The notes below the pieces were generated by a model. That model was not told the DNA's origin, did not search any database, and saw only the letters and a list, made by a program, of their open reading frames with translations. A DNA stretch of 64,000 bases from Galdieria partita (taxonomy: Eukaryota > Rhodophyta > Bangiophyceae > Galdieriales > Galdieriaceae), in NCBI GenBank assembly GCA_025991245.1, contig BQMJ01000005.1:124001-188000 (forward strand), in the 5' to 3' direction. Shown here one piece after another: positions 32,301-41,604 of the stretch; within the stretch, counting starts at the first letter, position 1, and each line of letters begins with the position of its first letter. Position numbers and translations under genes: made by a program.

Positions 32301-33124
32301 ACAAAAATTGGGTACTTGTCACTGGTGCAACGAGAGGTTTTGGTAGAGCACTTGCTTTTGAATGGATAAGGAGTTTGAAGCTGTTACCTGATGGGAGCAA
32401 GTTGTTGGTGACTGGTAGAGATGAGTCTAAAGTGTCCCAATTGGTTGAAGAATTGTTGGAGAAGAGGCCCCAAGGTAAGTATCATAAGAGATCATAAAGA
32501 TGGATCGAATAACTTGATGATATAGTGCTTGTTGCAGGAAAAGTTCTTGACTTGAATTCTTCTTTGATAGAATCGGATATAAACTCTCTATTTCAACAAG
32601 AGGAAGGAAATAACTATGCTTGTAGTTATCTCGTGAATAATGCAGGGACTTTGGGTCCTTTAGGTCCTTTGGAAGATTGTGATTGGAAGACAATTTCTTG
32701 TTACTTTTATGAGAATGTGGTTACCACTGTCTATCTTACTAATCAGTATATAAGATCTTTTGGCAACTCCTTTAGACATGTCATACACATCTCTTCTTTG
32801 GCAGGTATTGAGCCATTAGAGTATTGCGGTTTATACTGTATGGGAAAGGCAGCAAAGAATATGCAAATGAGAATGATTGCCTGTGAACATAAGAATGATA
32901 TAAGAACTTTGAATTACGCACCAGGACCCATGGAAACGGATATGCAAACCCATTTACGTGACAATCTTCCTTCAGGCCCATTAAAGACGCAAATGGTTGA
33001 ATTATGGAAACGAGGACAATTGGTGGCTCCCAGTGAATCGGCTCGAAAGTTGATTGGCATATTGGAAACGGGTCGATATGAAAATGGCACACATATCGAC
33101 TTTTATTCAGATAATGCCTGTTGA
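32297..33124 (+). CDS. SPR: Sepiapterin reductase (short-chain dehydrogenase)
   Basis: NADPH-dependent last step of tetrahydrobiopterin synthesis. Exons 32297..32474 and 32526..33124 give 258 residues. The Rossmann motif is VLVTGATRGFGRALAFEW; the active site shows HISSLAGIEPLEYCGLYCMG with Ser...YxxxK as YCMGK. SPR-specific stretches are TLNYAPGPMETDMQ and the ending [12 protein letters not shown] (human NYAPGPLDTDMQ... GAHVDFYD). Two acceptors, at 32525 and 32537, both keep the frame and differ by four residues. The ATG overlaps the SM-gene stop as ATGA, and the last 22 nt overlap the 2-oxoglutarate dehydrogenase coding end on the other strand. Confidence 0.9.
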
Positions 33125-36100
33125 GCCCAGTATTGTTGTTGTTTTTGAAATATGGAATAGATACCTGTGGAAGCAGCCGCACTGGAAGGTCTTCCTATAT
33201 ACTCCACTGGAACTTTTCCATTTTGATGTCGAATGCAGGCTTCCAATCTGGGTTTTACATAACTATATGCGCCCTATTCATAGAGAATATAGATTGGTCA
33301 AACAAAGATAAAGAATCACAAACCATATTTTTGGGTTCTTCTTGACTCCAAATGATTCTAGCGGATGGATATTGACGTATCCATGAAATAACCTATCCAT
33401 AACAAGTCAACATCATGGATGACTCCATTTTTCAAAATAAACAACCTCTTGAAAAGGAAAAGGTGCCAATTGTTCCAATCGTATCAAAACAACAGAACAA
33501 GACTGCATAGATTCCTGCTGTTCTAACAAATCATAATAAAACTTGCCAGAGCAAAAAATAATTTTGCCAACTTGATCTGAAGAAGAAGAAACAAGGCTAT
33601 GGTAGGTGGGAATTACTCGCATGAAACGATGAGGTGGCTGGAATTGCTTCCAATCACTTTTGCATTGGGGATGTCTTAATAATGACTTGGGAGTCATCAG
33701 TATCAATGGTTTGCGAAACTACAACAAGATGAGCCAATGAAGAGAAATAGAATTGTACTTGCCTTGCGATGCATTTGTAAACGCAACAGATGGAACAAAT
33801 TGGCTGGAGTTGTACAATTGGCAACTTGAATATTTGCCCTTTGTAACTGTTGAATAGGATTGGAATACCATTCCGGCACGATATCTTGATCTTCATCGGA
33901 TAATTGAAGAAATCTTTCTAATCTTGCAGAAGAGTGGTCGGGGCCTTGACCTTCCCACCCATGCGGTAAGAATAATACCAAACCACTTTGTTTTCTCCAT
34001 TTTCTTTCACTACATGACAGAAAACAGTCTATCATCACTTGCGCACTATTGGCAAAGTCTCCAAATTGAGCTTCCCATATGACCAAAGTTTGAGGACTTT
34101 CTAAAGAATATCCCCATTCGAAACCTAACACAGCGTTTTCAGACAAGTGCGAATTATAAACACTTGGATGAGTTCCTATTGCGGTGAATGGATAGTAGTG
34201 CCTTTCATTTTCCTTTGAACATAATGAATGAGGGTTGAGTCATTGTGGAACGCAAACAACTTACCTGATCAACCCATAAAGCATGACGTTGAGAGAAAGT
34301 ACCACGTTGACTATCTTGACCACTTAGACGAACACCATATCCTTCATCTAGTAGAGTAGCAAAGGCTAAAGCTTCTGCAGTAGCCCAATCCAAAGTTTTT
34401 CCACTCCACATACTTTTTCGTTCTTCTACAAACTTGACTATCTGAGGATGCAACTAGTAGAATGTGAATGATGTGCATCTATCCAATGGAAAATACAATT
34501 ACTTTCAAGTTTTCAGGAACCTTACAAAGCTTTTGTAATAGTCCTTGTAAAGTATCTTGATCAACTCCTGTAGTAGATGGTTCAGTATCCAATACGCTTT
34601 CGGGAATCATATGCTTCCAATTGCCTTGAAGGAAATGAGGCTTTGGTTTCCAATCCGCTTGAAAGGCATTTTGGTACATTGTTGGATAGTTTTGTATCCA
34701 ACGTTGATATTCTTCTTCGGTCATAACACCATCGGTTACCAAACGATTTGCATATTGTCTACTCACAGGAATATGATTTCTGATACACTCGTACATTCTG
34801 GGTTGTGTAAAACTATTTTACAAAAGACAAAATATGATATACTCATTATTGAATCAACTTACTTGGGTTGATCTACTTCGTTATGGCCATGCAAACGATA
34901 ACATACCATGTCAATCAATACATCTTTGCCAAAATGTTGTCTAAATTCTACAGCCAAACTACAACAAGCAACAACTGCCTCAGGATCATCGCCATTTACA
35001 TGAAATACTGGAATATCCAATGCTTTGGCAATATCCGTACAATAAGTACAACTACGACCGTCTCGAGGATTCGTAGTGAAACCAATTTGGTTGTTGACTA
35101 TCAAATGAACAGTTCCTTTGACGGAATAGTTGTCGAGTTTGAACATCTGTAAAGTTTCATATACAACACCCTAAGTATTTGTTTGAAACCCATTCTCCAT
35201 AATCTTCCAATCTACTTACTTGACCAGTAAATGCTGCATCTCCATGTACATTGACTGCCAATATTTGAGCATGGGAGCCAAGAATATCTTGTTTGGCTTT
35301 GGTCTTGCCAATAATAACTGGATTAACAACTTCCAAGTGAGAAGGATTCTCCAACAAACTGACATGGATGGAATTCCCTATATCAACCGATGTTCCATAA
35401 ATATACATCTCAATCCATTTATCTCACTTGTACCTGATAACTTTACATCTGTAGAAATAGATAAATGAGACTTCACATCCCCCGTGCAATCATAAATATC
35501 TGTAAATGCTACTCGATCTGTTACAAAACTATGCAATATTTCTTCCACTGGCATATTCAATACATTGGCAAGTACCGCTAATCTTCCTCGATGCGGCATT
35601 CCAATAACAACACTTTTGACACCCAACACAGATGCTGTTTCCAATACAGCATGTAAGCCTGGAACAAAAGACTCTCCTCCTTCACCACCATAACGTTTGG
35701 CAGTAGGAAATTTAATGGCTAAAAATCTTTCAAAACTATCAGCTGCAGTCAAATCCTTGAGTATTTGTTTCCTTTGTTCATTCGATAAAGATGGAAATTT
35801 GCGTTCTATTTTGTGTTGGAACCACTTTCTTTCCTTGTTGCTAGAAAGATGAGCATATTCATAACCAATACTTCCACAATATATGCGTTGAAGATGTTGA
35901 TACAACGACTCTAAAGAATCATTCTATATCAATGACCAACAGGAAGTACACAAGACACAGATTAGTTGTGTTTTACAAGGCGTGCTCGAACGAAGATGAT
36001 GACTTACAATAGAAAAGTGTGAGATAGACAATGCATCTGTCCATCGAGAGGAATGCTGATAATATTCCCAATCCAGTAGATGTTTTCTATCTGGCGGTAT

Positions 36101-36555
36101 CAAGTGCTTGTAGAAACCAAACTTTGAATCCAACTGAAGAGGATCCCACTGAGCCTTGAAATGACCAAAGTTTCGATAATTATCCACCATATGAGAAACT
36201 TTCATGCTATGGTTTGCATAATCTGTCATATACTGAAATATTTGTTGTGGGTGAAAACCTTTTTGGGTTTCCCACTTTTGAATTTGTTGGAACATGGAAG
36301 ACCATCGAATAGATACCTTTTCACAATAAGTAATTGTGTTGTTCGATAATGACTTACGGTTGAGGGGTTTCTCTTCCAAGTTTGATAGAGATCCTGAAGG
36401 GATTGTTTAGAAGAATCTTCCAAACCAAAATGAGCAACAGAAAACAAACGAGGAAAACCAATCCACTTTTTGGGACATTGCGTTACATATTCGGAGCTCC
36501 TTTGAAGTTGCATTTCTATATGTTTTCTTATAGGGAAGAACGGTTTGCAGAACAT
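33103..36555 (-). CDS. OGDH: 2-oxoglutarate dehydrogenase E1 component
   Basis: Thiamine-diphosphate E1 of the mitochondrial TCA-cycle complex, 974 residues in 11 exons: 36555..36358, 36316..36008, 35923..35434, 35377..35220, 35170..34863, 34812..34503, 34453..34265, 34212..33763, 33718..33446, 33392..33324 and 33273..33103. Motifs include [90 protein letters not shown] and [20 protein letters not shown]. The last three exons give [30 protein letters not shown] and [13 protein letters not shown]... FQKQQQ, matching E. coli SucA's end. Intron 8 (33762-33719) begins with GC. An N-terminal presequence is present. The 3' coding end overlaps SPR. Confidence 0.94.
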
Positions 36556-36597
36556 GGAGTAGAAAATGCGCAATCCCACTTCTCAACAATAGTTGCC

Positions 36598-38678
36598 ATG
36601 GACATTTTCGAAGAATGGCAAACCAACGAACATTTCTCAGCTCGTGAGTATATCTTGAAAAAAATATCTACTACTTCCTTGGAACAGCTACTGGAGCAAG
36701 TCACACAAAACTTTGAACAAATATTGACAGAGTTGGTACAATATCTGTTGGACAATCGACAACGGGTGGAACAAGTAGTCAAACAAGTCAAACTGTTACA
36801 ACAGAACGGAATCAAGATAGAGAAAAAGGTGGCTCAGGTTGAGAGTCAACTCAATGTATTGGAAAAGGAAGTTGCTAAAGATTGGTCAAATACCACAAAT
36901 TGTTTGGAAGAAAGAAGAAAATACACCGACTTGAAGATTGCTTTAGAGGCACTGCAGAGAAAGAATAGGATTTTGCGAAATGTTTGGCGCCTTTTGGAAA
37001 AAGTGGAACAAGGAGACTCTTTACCAGAAGAAGAACAAACAGAAAACTTGCTGAGAAACCTTGTATCGGAAATCGGCAAGGCAAAAAGTATAAACTATGA
37101 TGAAAATATACTAGATAAAGTACTGGTAGAGCAAGTGGAAGAAAACTTGAACAATATAGTTTCTAAAACCGAAGAGAAGCTGCAGTGGTGGTTTCTAACT
37201 TCTTTGTCTGAAGTGGAACAATTCGAGGAAAGTCTTCGATCTTGTCTCGAATGCTGTATGGCGTTGAAGTTGAGACACAAGGTAGAAAATTGGTTTGCCG
37301 AAGCTTTTGTAGAACCCTTCATTTTGGAAAGGCTAGAGTCTGTTGAGAGTAGTTCGGACCGTTTGCTTACAATGAAAGACGCAGTGGATGAGCTTCTGAG
37401 ATATCCTTTTTTGGAAAATTGGAAGCGATCAGACTTTTCGATTTATAGGGAGTTTTCATTTATTCATCACTCCATTTTGCCAGTGGTGGCTGATTTGTTA
37501 AAAAGTAGAATTGTTCATTTGGAGAATCTGAAGGATCCTCATCGCTTCTATATGTAAGTATCTGGTTTTTGTATTTTGATGATAAACTAAATTGTGAATA
37601 TTCTACAGTCTTTATAAAGGAGTAGAAGAAATTTTTGCGATATTACAACAATTTGAAAAAACAATCTATTCACAGGAATCCATTCGTAACACCCCGGAAT
37701 ATCGTTTCTTCTGGGATCCTCAACTATTTCGTATATATTTTGAAGCAGTGGAGTTGCAACTGGCGAATAAATTGGAATCACGTTTGTTTCATGCAAAAGG
37801 AACTCAACAAGTTCCAAACAAGTTTCGCTGTGAGGCATCGGAAGGACTAAAAATATATTTAGAAGAATCGTGGTCCTCAAAGGTAAAAGATTTCTCAAAC
37901 TATTCTTATGACTAGATGATTGTTGTAGATTTGGATATGGCCAATCACTGGATTTCTCTTGGAATGGTCGCTACTAGGTATTTCAAGATATAGAAAGTAC
38001 ATTGAAGACTATCTTGAAAAGGCTCAAGATGACATGTCTAACGTACAACCAAACGATTTGCTCAACATCTTATTGGATTTGAAGTATCTTCCAAGTTGGA
38101 TAGAAGAGGAATTTCAGTTGGACACTTCAATATTGCCAAATAACAATGCGGAAGAAATTATTCAAAATATTCTACAGTTGATTCGAACAGCTGTGATCCA
38201 GTGTGGTGATAAATGTGTCCAAGTACAGGAACTTTTGTGCAATCTTATTATAGCCAAGTGTACTGAAAATTTACAGGCGTTGAGAGGAATTTTGGCTGCT
38301 TATCGAATGACCACAAAACCTGTTCCTAAGCATCATTCACCTTTTGTTTCCAATATTCTACGTCCATTGAGGGATGTTTTACAATTCATTTCAAATGAAG
38401 AGAATCTGAAGAACTCAATTGTCGATACTGTTTGTCAACAATTAGTAGAAAGATATATCACAATGACCAAGGAGATTGTTACCAGTGTTCGAAAAGCCGA
38501 AGATACTTTGAAAAGATTGAATCTGGGTCGTTCTTCGTCAGGAAGTAATAGAGAAAATATTTCCGATTTGGAGAAAATTTGTCGTCAGTTGGAACTGGAC
38601 GGGAAAAAGTTGAGCGAAGAACTCAATCAGATTGGTTTCGTTGTTTCAGAAGACCGTCTTTTAGCTGGTTCAACGTGA
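36598..38678 (+). CDS. COG2: Conserved oligomeric Golgi complex subunit 2
   Basis: Lobe A subunit of the COG tether for retrograde intra-Golgi vesicles. Exons 36598..37553, 37609..37882 and 37929..38678 give 659 residues. The N-terminal quarter is coiled coil (AREYILKKI, then repeated VEQVVKQVKLLQQNGIKIEK). The C-terminal part has PFVSNILRPLRDVLQF, SVRKAEDTLKRLNLGRSSSG and the final LELDGKKLSEELNQIGF. These match human COG2 (PPFVSSALKPLHRL, NSVRKMEESLKRLKQ, LDVEHFGEQVQEMGL). The ATG at 36598 is chosen because longer open frame upstream would run into the dehydrogenase coding region. The ATG is 42 bp from the divergent dehydrogenase ATG. Confidence 0.82.
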
Positions 38679-38844
38679 AAGTACAAGAACAGTCGGAGTT
38701 TGAAAGCAAACTCATCTGATTTGTTGAGATTGATGACAAGAAATATTGAGATGTTCAAGACATTCAAGTTGCTTCATGAACAAACATGATTGGATCGGGA
38801 CATTTTGCATTGAAATAAAATATGACAGCTGTCCTTTGCTTTGA

Positions 38845-38854
38845 GCGCCAAAAA
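38845..38854. promoter_or_regulatory. E2F-like element GCGCCAAAAA
   Basis: Reverse complement TTTTTGGCGC matches the E2F/DP consensus exactly and ends 14 bp before the glycosyltransferase-like ATG. Confidence 0.4.
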
Positions 38855-38868
38855 GATGAAGAAAAAAG

Positions 38869-39987
38869 ATGGAATGGATTATAGGAAAGAGAGAGAGAGA
38901 ATTGTATTCGTACTCATTACATGGTATGTTGTCCAGTTGGAGAATAGCAAAGATACTTGCACTTCTCTATCTATTATTTTGCTTATATCATTTGTCTCTC
39001 AATGACTTGGAGTTTACAAAGACGCCTTGCTTGAAAATATTCTCCCTATCTGGCTACATTCTACAACGATTTCTGTCGTTCAAATGGCATTCAAATACAG
39101 ATATATTGGTGCATGCTGCTCATCATCGATACCACAGTTTTAGAGAACCCTTGATCATGGTCGTTCCATTTACAAGTGGACAAATAGGAAGAGTTTTGCA
39201 TATGTTGTCTCTATTTCAAAAGATTTCTCCTTGTAGACCACAAAGAGGGCCAGTAAGACATCTTCCAAGTATCCTTTTTTATTATCATGCTTCACTAGAA
39301 ACTCAAACTGGAAAATGGATTCAACAAAACATCTCACTAGCGTGGAATTCTTTGCCTATTTCTGTAAGAGATTGTTTTAGCTATGATATTCGATGGAAAG
39401 GTGCCAATTTGACAGGAACAAGGGACTTGTATTCTCAATGGGATTCGGAAGCTTATTCAGCAGGAACCAACAACATGTTTTATGGAATCATGAGAGATGG
39501 ATCCATTGCTAGAAAATATCGCTACATGTTCTATTGCGAACCTGATGTATCTCCAATTCGAACTGGGTGGTTGGATAAACTAGTAGAGTTGAGTATGTTG
39601 AGTGATGAACACAAAGTTTGGATGATTGGCTCCGTTTATCAAGGACAAGACTTTGGTGCCGTTCTCTCTTGGGCTTTACAGTATACTACAATGGCATGGA
39701 AACATTTGAATGGAAATGCACTATATCGCTTGGGTGATGCTTCATTTCTAAATTATTTGTATCAAGTGGAAAGAAATTACTACCCTATGTCATTCGATAT
39801 GAGTATTTATCGTTATTTTCATTCACTTCAGAATTCCAATCTCGCATCCAAGTTTGTAAGAACCAATGTGATTATCAACATTGGCAATAGCTATATTACA
39901 AACAAGTATATTCAAGCAAAATATTCCAATACTTACCTTGTTCATGGCAAGCATATTATTTTTGATGAACGTATCCAAACCATGTAA
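38869..39987 (+). CDS. Type II membrane protein, putative Golgi glycosyltransferase
   Basis: 372 residues, one exon. A short basic N-terminus is followed by one TM helix (residues about 26-46, IAKILALLYLLFCLYHLSL) and a lumenal domain. The segment YMFYCEPDVSPIRTGWLDKL looks like the acidic metal-binding (DxD-like, here EPD) motif plus acceptor region of nucleotide-sugar transferases, and the earlier LIMVVPFTSGQIGRVLHML fits a first Rossmann strand and helix. GDASFLNYLYQVERNYYP may be the late catalytic segment. No specific GT family is recognised and donor and acceptor are unknown. A short GA run falls in codons 7-11. Confidence 0.5.
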   Translation: MEWIIGKRERELYSYSLHGMLSSWRIAKILALLYLLFCLYHLSLNDLEFTKTPCLKIFSLSGYILQRFLSFKWHSNTDILVHAAHHRYHSFREPLIMVVPFTSGQIGRVLHMLSLFQKISPCRPQRGPVRHLPSILFYYHASLETQTGKWIQQNISLAWNSLPISVRDCFSYDIRWKGANLTGTRDLYSQWDSEAYSAGTNNMFYGIMRDGSIARKYRYMFYCEPDVSPIRTGWLDKLVELSMLSDEHKVWMIGSVYQGQDFGAVLSWALQYTTMAWKHLNGNALYRLGDASFLNYLYQVERNYYPMSFDMSIYRYFHSLQNSNLASKFVRTNVIINIGNSYITNKYIQAKYSNTYLVHGKHIIFDERIQTM

Positions 39988-40053
39988 AATACGAAACATT
40001 ACATGCGCTCGAGCTGTTGTTTGTCAACACAACTTGTAAAGGTATTCTACCAT

Positions 40054-41364
40054 CTAGGAAATATCATTCGACGCCTTCATTTCGTTACAAGAAATAGTTG
40101 TACGAGAAATTTGTTTGGGCTTCTTCAAATGTTGCAAACTTTTTGTTGCCGGGTAGGATATTTCTATAAATGATACCTTATTGAAAGCTTCTTTCTGCTG
40201 ATCGTCTGGCAAACTTGACTTGTTCCGTTTCAGCCAAACTCCCGAAGGAAGAAGAGCACTAGATGTCTTCAAGGGTTGCTGTTGATTTCTCTCTGTCTTC
40301 CAAACTTCATCCAAGTTCTCATCCCTTTCTTCTTCGTCCGTTTCTGCATCCGAGTCAATTGGATGCTTTAATGGACTAGATTTTGGCTCCTCTACATCAC
40401 ATTTATCCAATATTTGAGTGCTTGTTTGCAACAGAGCTACAGTTACTTGGTGAGTAGTCAATATCTTTCTTCTAGTCGAAGCAGTAGGTCCAATATTTCT
40501 ATTCCATAATACCACAAAATCTGCATCTTGCTCGTCTTTGACTATCTCACCGCCTGCACTAGAGATGACCAGTTCCCACAACTCCGTTTGTTCAATACAG
40601 TTTACAAAGAATTTTCTACTTGAAAACAAGTACTTTCGATTATTATCATTGGGTACTAGAGCTGATAATTCTTCCTTTGTAAAAATATCCGAACGCCTCG
40701 GAAAATAACTGTCCGTCGGTGGTATTTGTGTGTAAGAAGCCGCCAAATCGGGTACCGTGATAAGACCAACTTGCTCTGCTGAGTTTAAAACTATATCCTT
40801 GACACGATCTATCCAACCGAAATGAACAACTGGTATACCTCTTATCAGTGCAATACATAGCCAAGGAGAATTCAGCAACTCATTCAACAACACGATGGAG
40901 ACATCACTATTCCAAGTGTCTGTGATATTCAATCCCACTTTTTCACAAGTTTCTTTAAGTAACGAATATTCTCTTTCAGGCAGATTGTCTGCGTAAATAA
41001 CCCATTTTTCTTTTCCTACAATGTACCAGGCACCTGGTCTACCAAAAGCTATCCTGTCACCTGGTTTCAGTTGAACAGGAATACCCTTGTCCAACTTTTC
41101 AATATTTGACAAGTCGAGACTGTTTTCTGCTCTTACAAGAAAAGTACCGTGGGAACTTTGGTCTATTACAGTCAAATATTCCGTTTCTCCTTCAGCTTGT
41201 ACTTGTAAGGTTGCGTGCAAACGAGAGGCATTTGGACAAGTTAATCGAACGCTTGACTTTCTTCCGAAACTTTTGCAACCTGCTTTGACACCACCTATCC
41301 AGAAACGCAAGGGAAAAGTGTGTTCTTGAATAGGACTACAAGTCAAAAACTCCAAGTACCACAT
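40054..41364 (-). CDS. NBS1: NBS1/nibrin-like FHA-BRCT protein
   Basis: 436 residues, one exon. Starts MWYLEFL, like nibrin's MWKLL. An FHA domain spans about residues 20-115 (KSFGRKSSVRLTCPNASRLH, VIDQSSHGTFLV, LKPGDRIAFGRPGAWYIV), then tandem BRCT repeats about 120-320 (GIPVVHFGWIDRV; KYLFSSRKFFVNC). The tail is acidic, then contains a basic segment with KVSFIEISYP that may stand for the Mre11-binding region; a clear FxF/Y ATM/Tel1-binding end is not seen. Nibrin brings MRE11-RAD50 to double-strand breaks. FHA followed directly by two BRCTs is diagnostic of the family; the protein is shorter than animal nibrin (about 750). It is convergent with the glycosyltransferase gene. Confidence 0.75.
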   Translation of the reverse strand: MWYLEFLTCSPIQEHTFPLRFWIGGVKAGCKSFGRKSSVRLTCPNASRLHATLQVQAEGETEYLTVIDQSSHGTFLVRAENSLDLSNIEKLDKGIPVQLKPGDRIAFGRPGAWYIVGKEKWVIYADNLPEREYSLLKETCEKVGLNITDTWNSDVSIVLLNELLNSPWLCIALIRGIPVVHFGWIDRVKDIVLNSAEQVGLITVPDLAASYTQIPPTDSYFPRRSDIFTKEELSALVPNDNNRKYLFSSRKFFVNCIEQTELWELVISSAGGEIVKDEQDADFVVLWNRNIGPTASTRRKILTTHQVTVALLQTSTQILDKCDVEEPKSSPLKHPIDSDAETDEEERDENLDEVWKTERNQQQPLKTSSALLPSGVWLKRNKSSLPDDQQKEAFNKVSFIEISYPATKSLQHLKKPKQISRTTISCNEMKASNDIS

Positions 41365-41604
41365 CCAAAAGGGATTATAAGTTGAAGTGGGTGGGATTAC
41401 AACAGCTTAGCCATAGTCCATTTGCTCAGAAGAAAACTATTCACAAGCGGTTACCTATGTTGTATGAATTTTCCCTGTAACAGTCCTTTGTTTTTGGCAT
41501 ATACGAGTATATTATTACAGACAAAGAGTTGCTGCCGGTTGGATAACCACTTATTTCTATTTCTTTTTGCTCCCATTCTTTTGTTTCTGGGACTTGTTCT
41601 TTCT

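Noticed and set aside
36382-36597. COG2 extended upstream
   Set aside because: These codons lie over the well-supported first dehydrogenase exon on the other strand and show no COG2 similarity.
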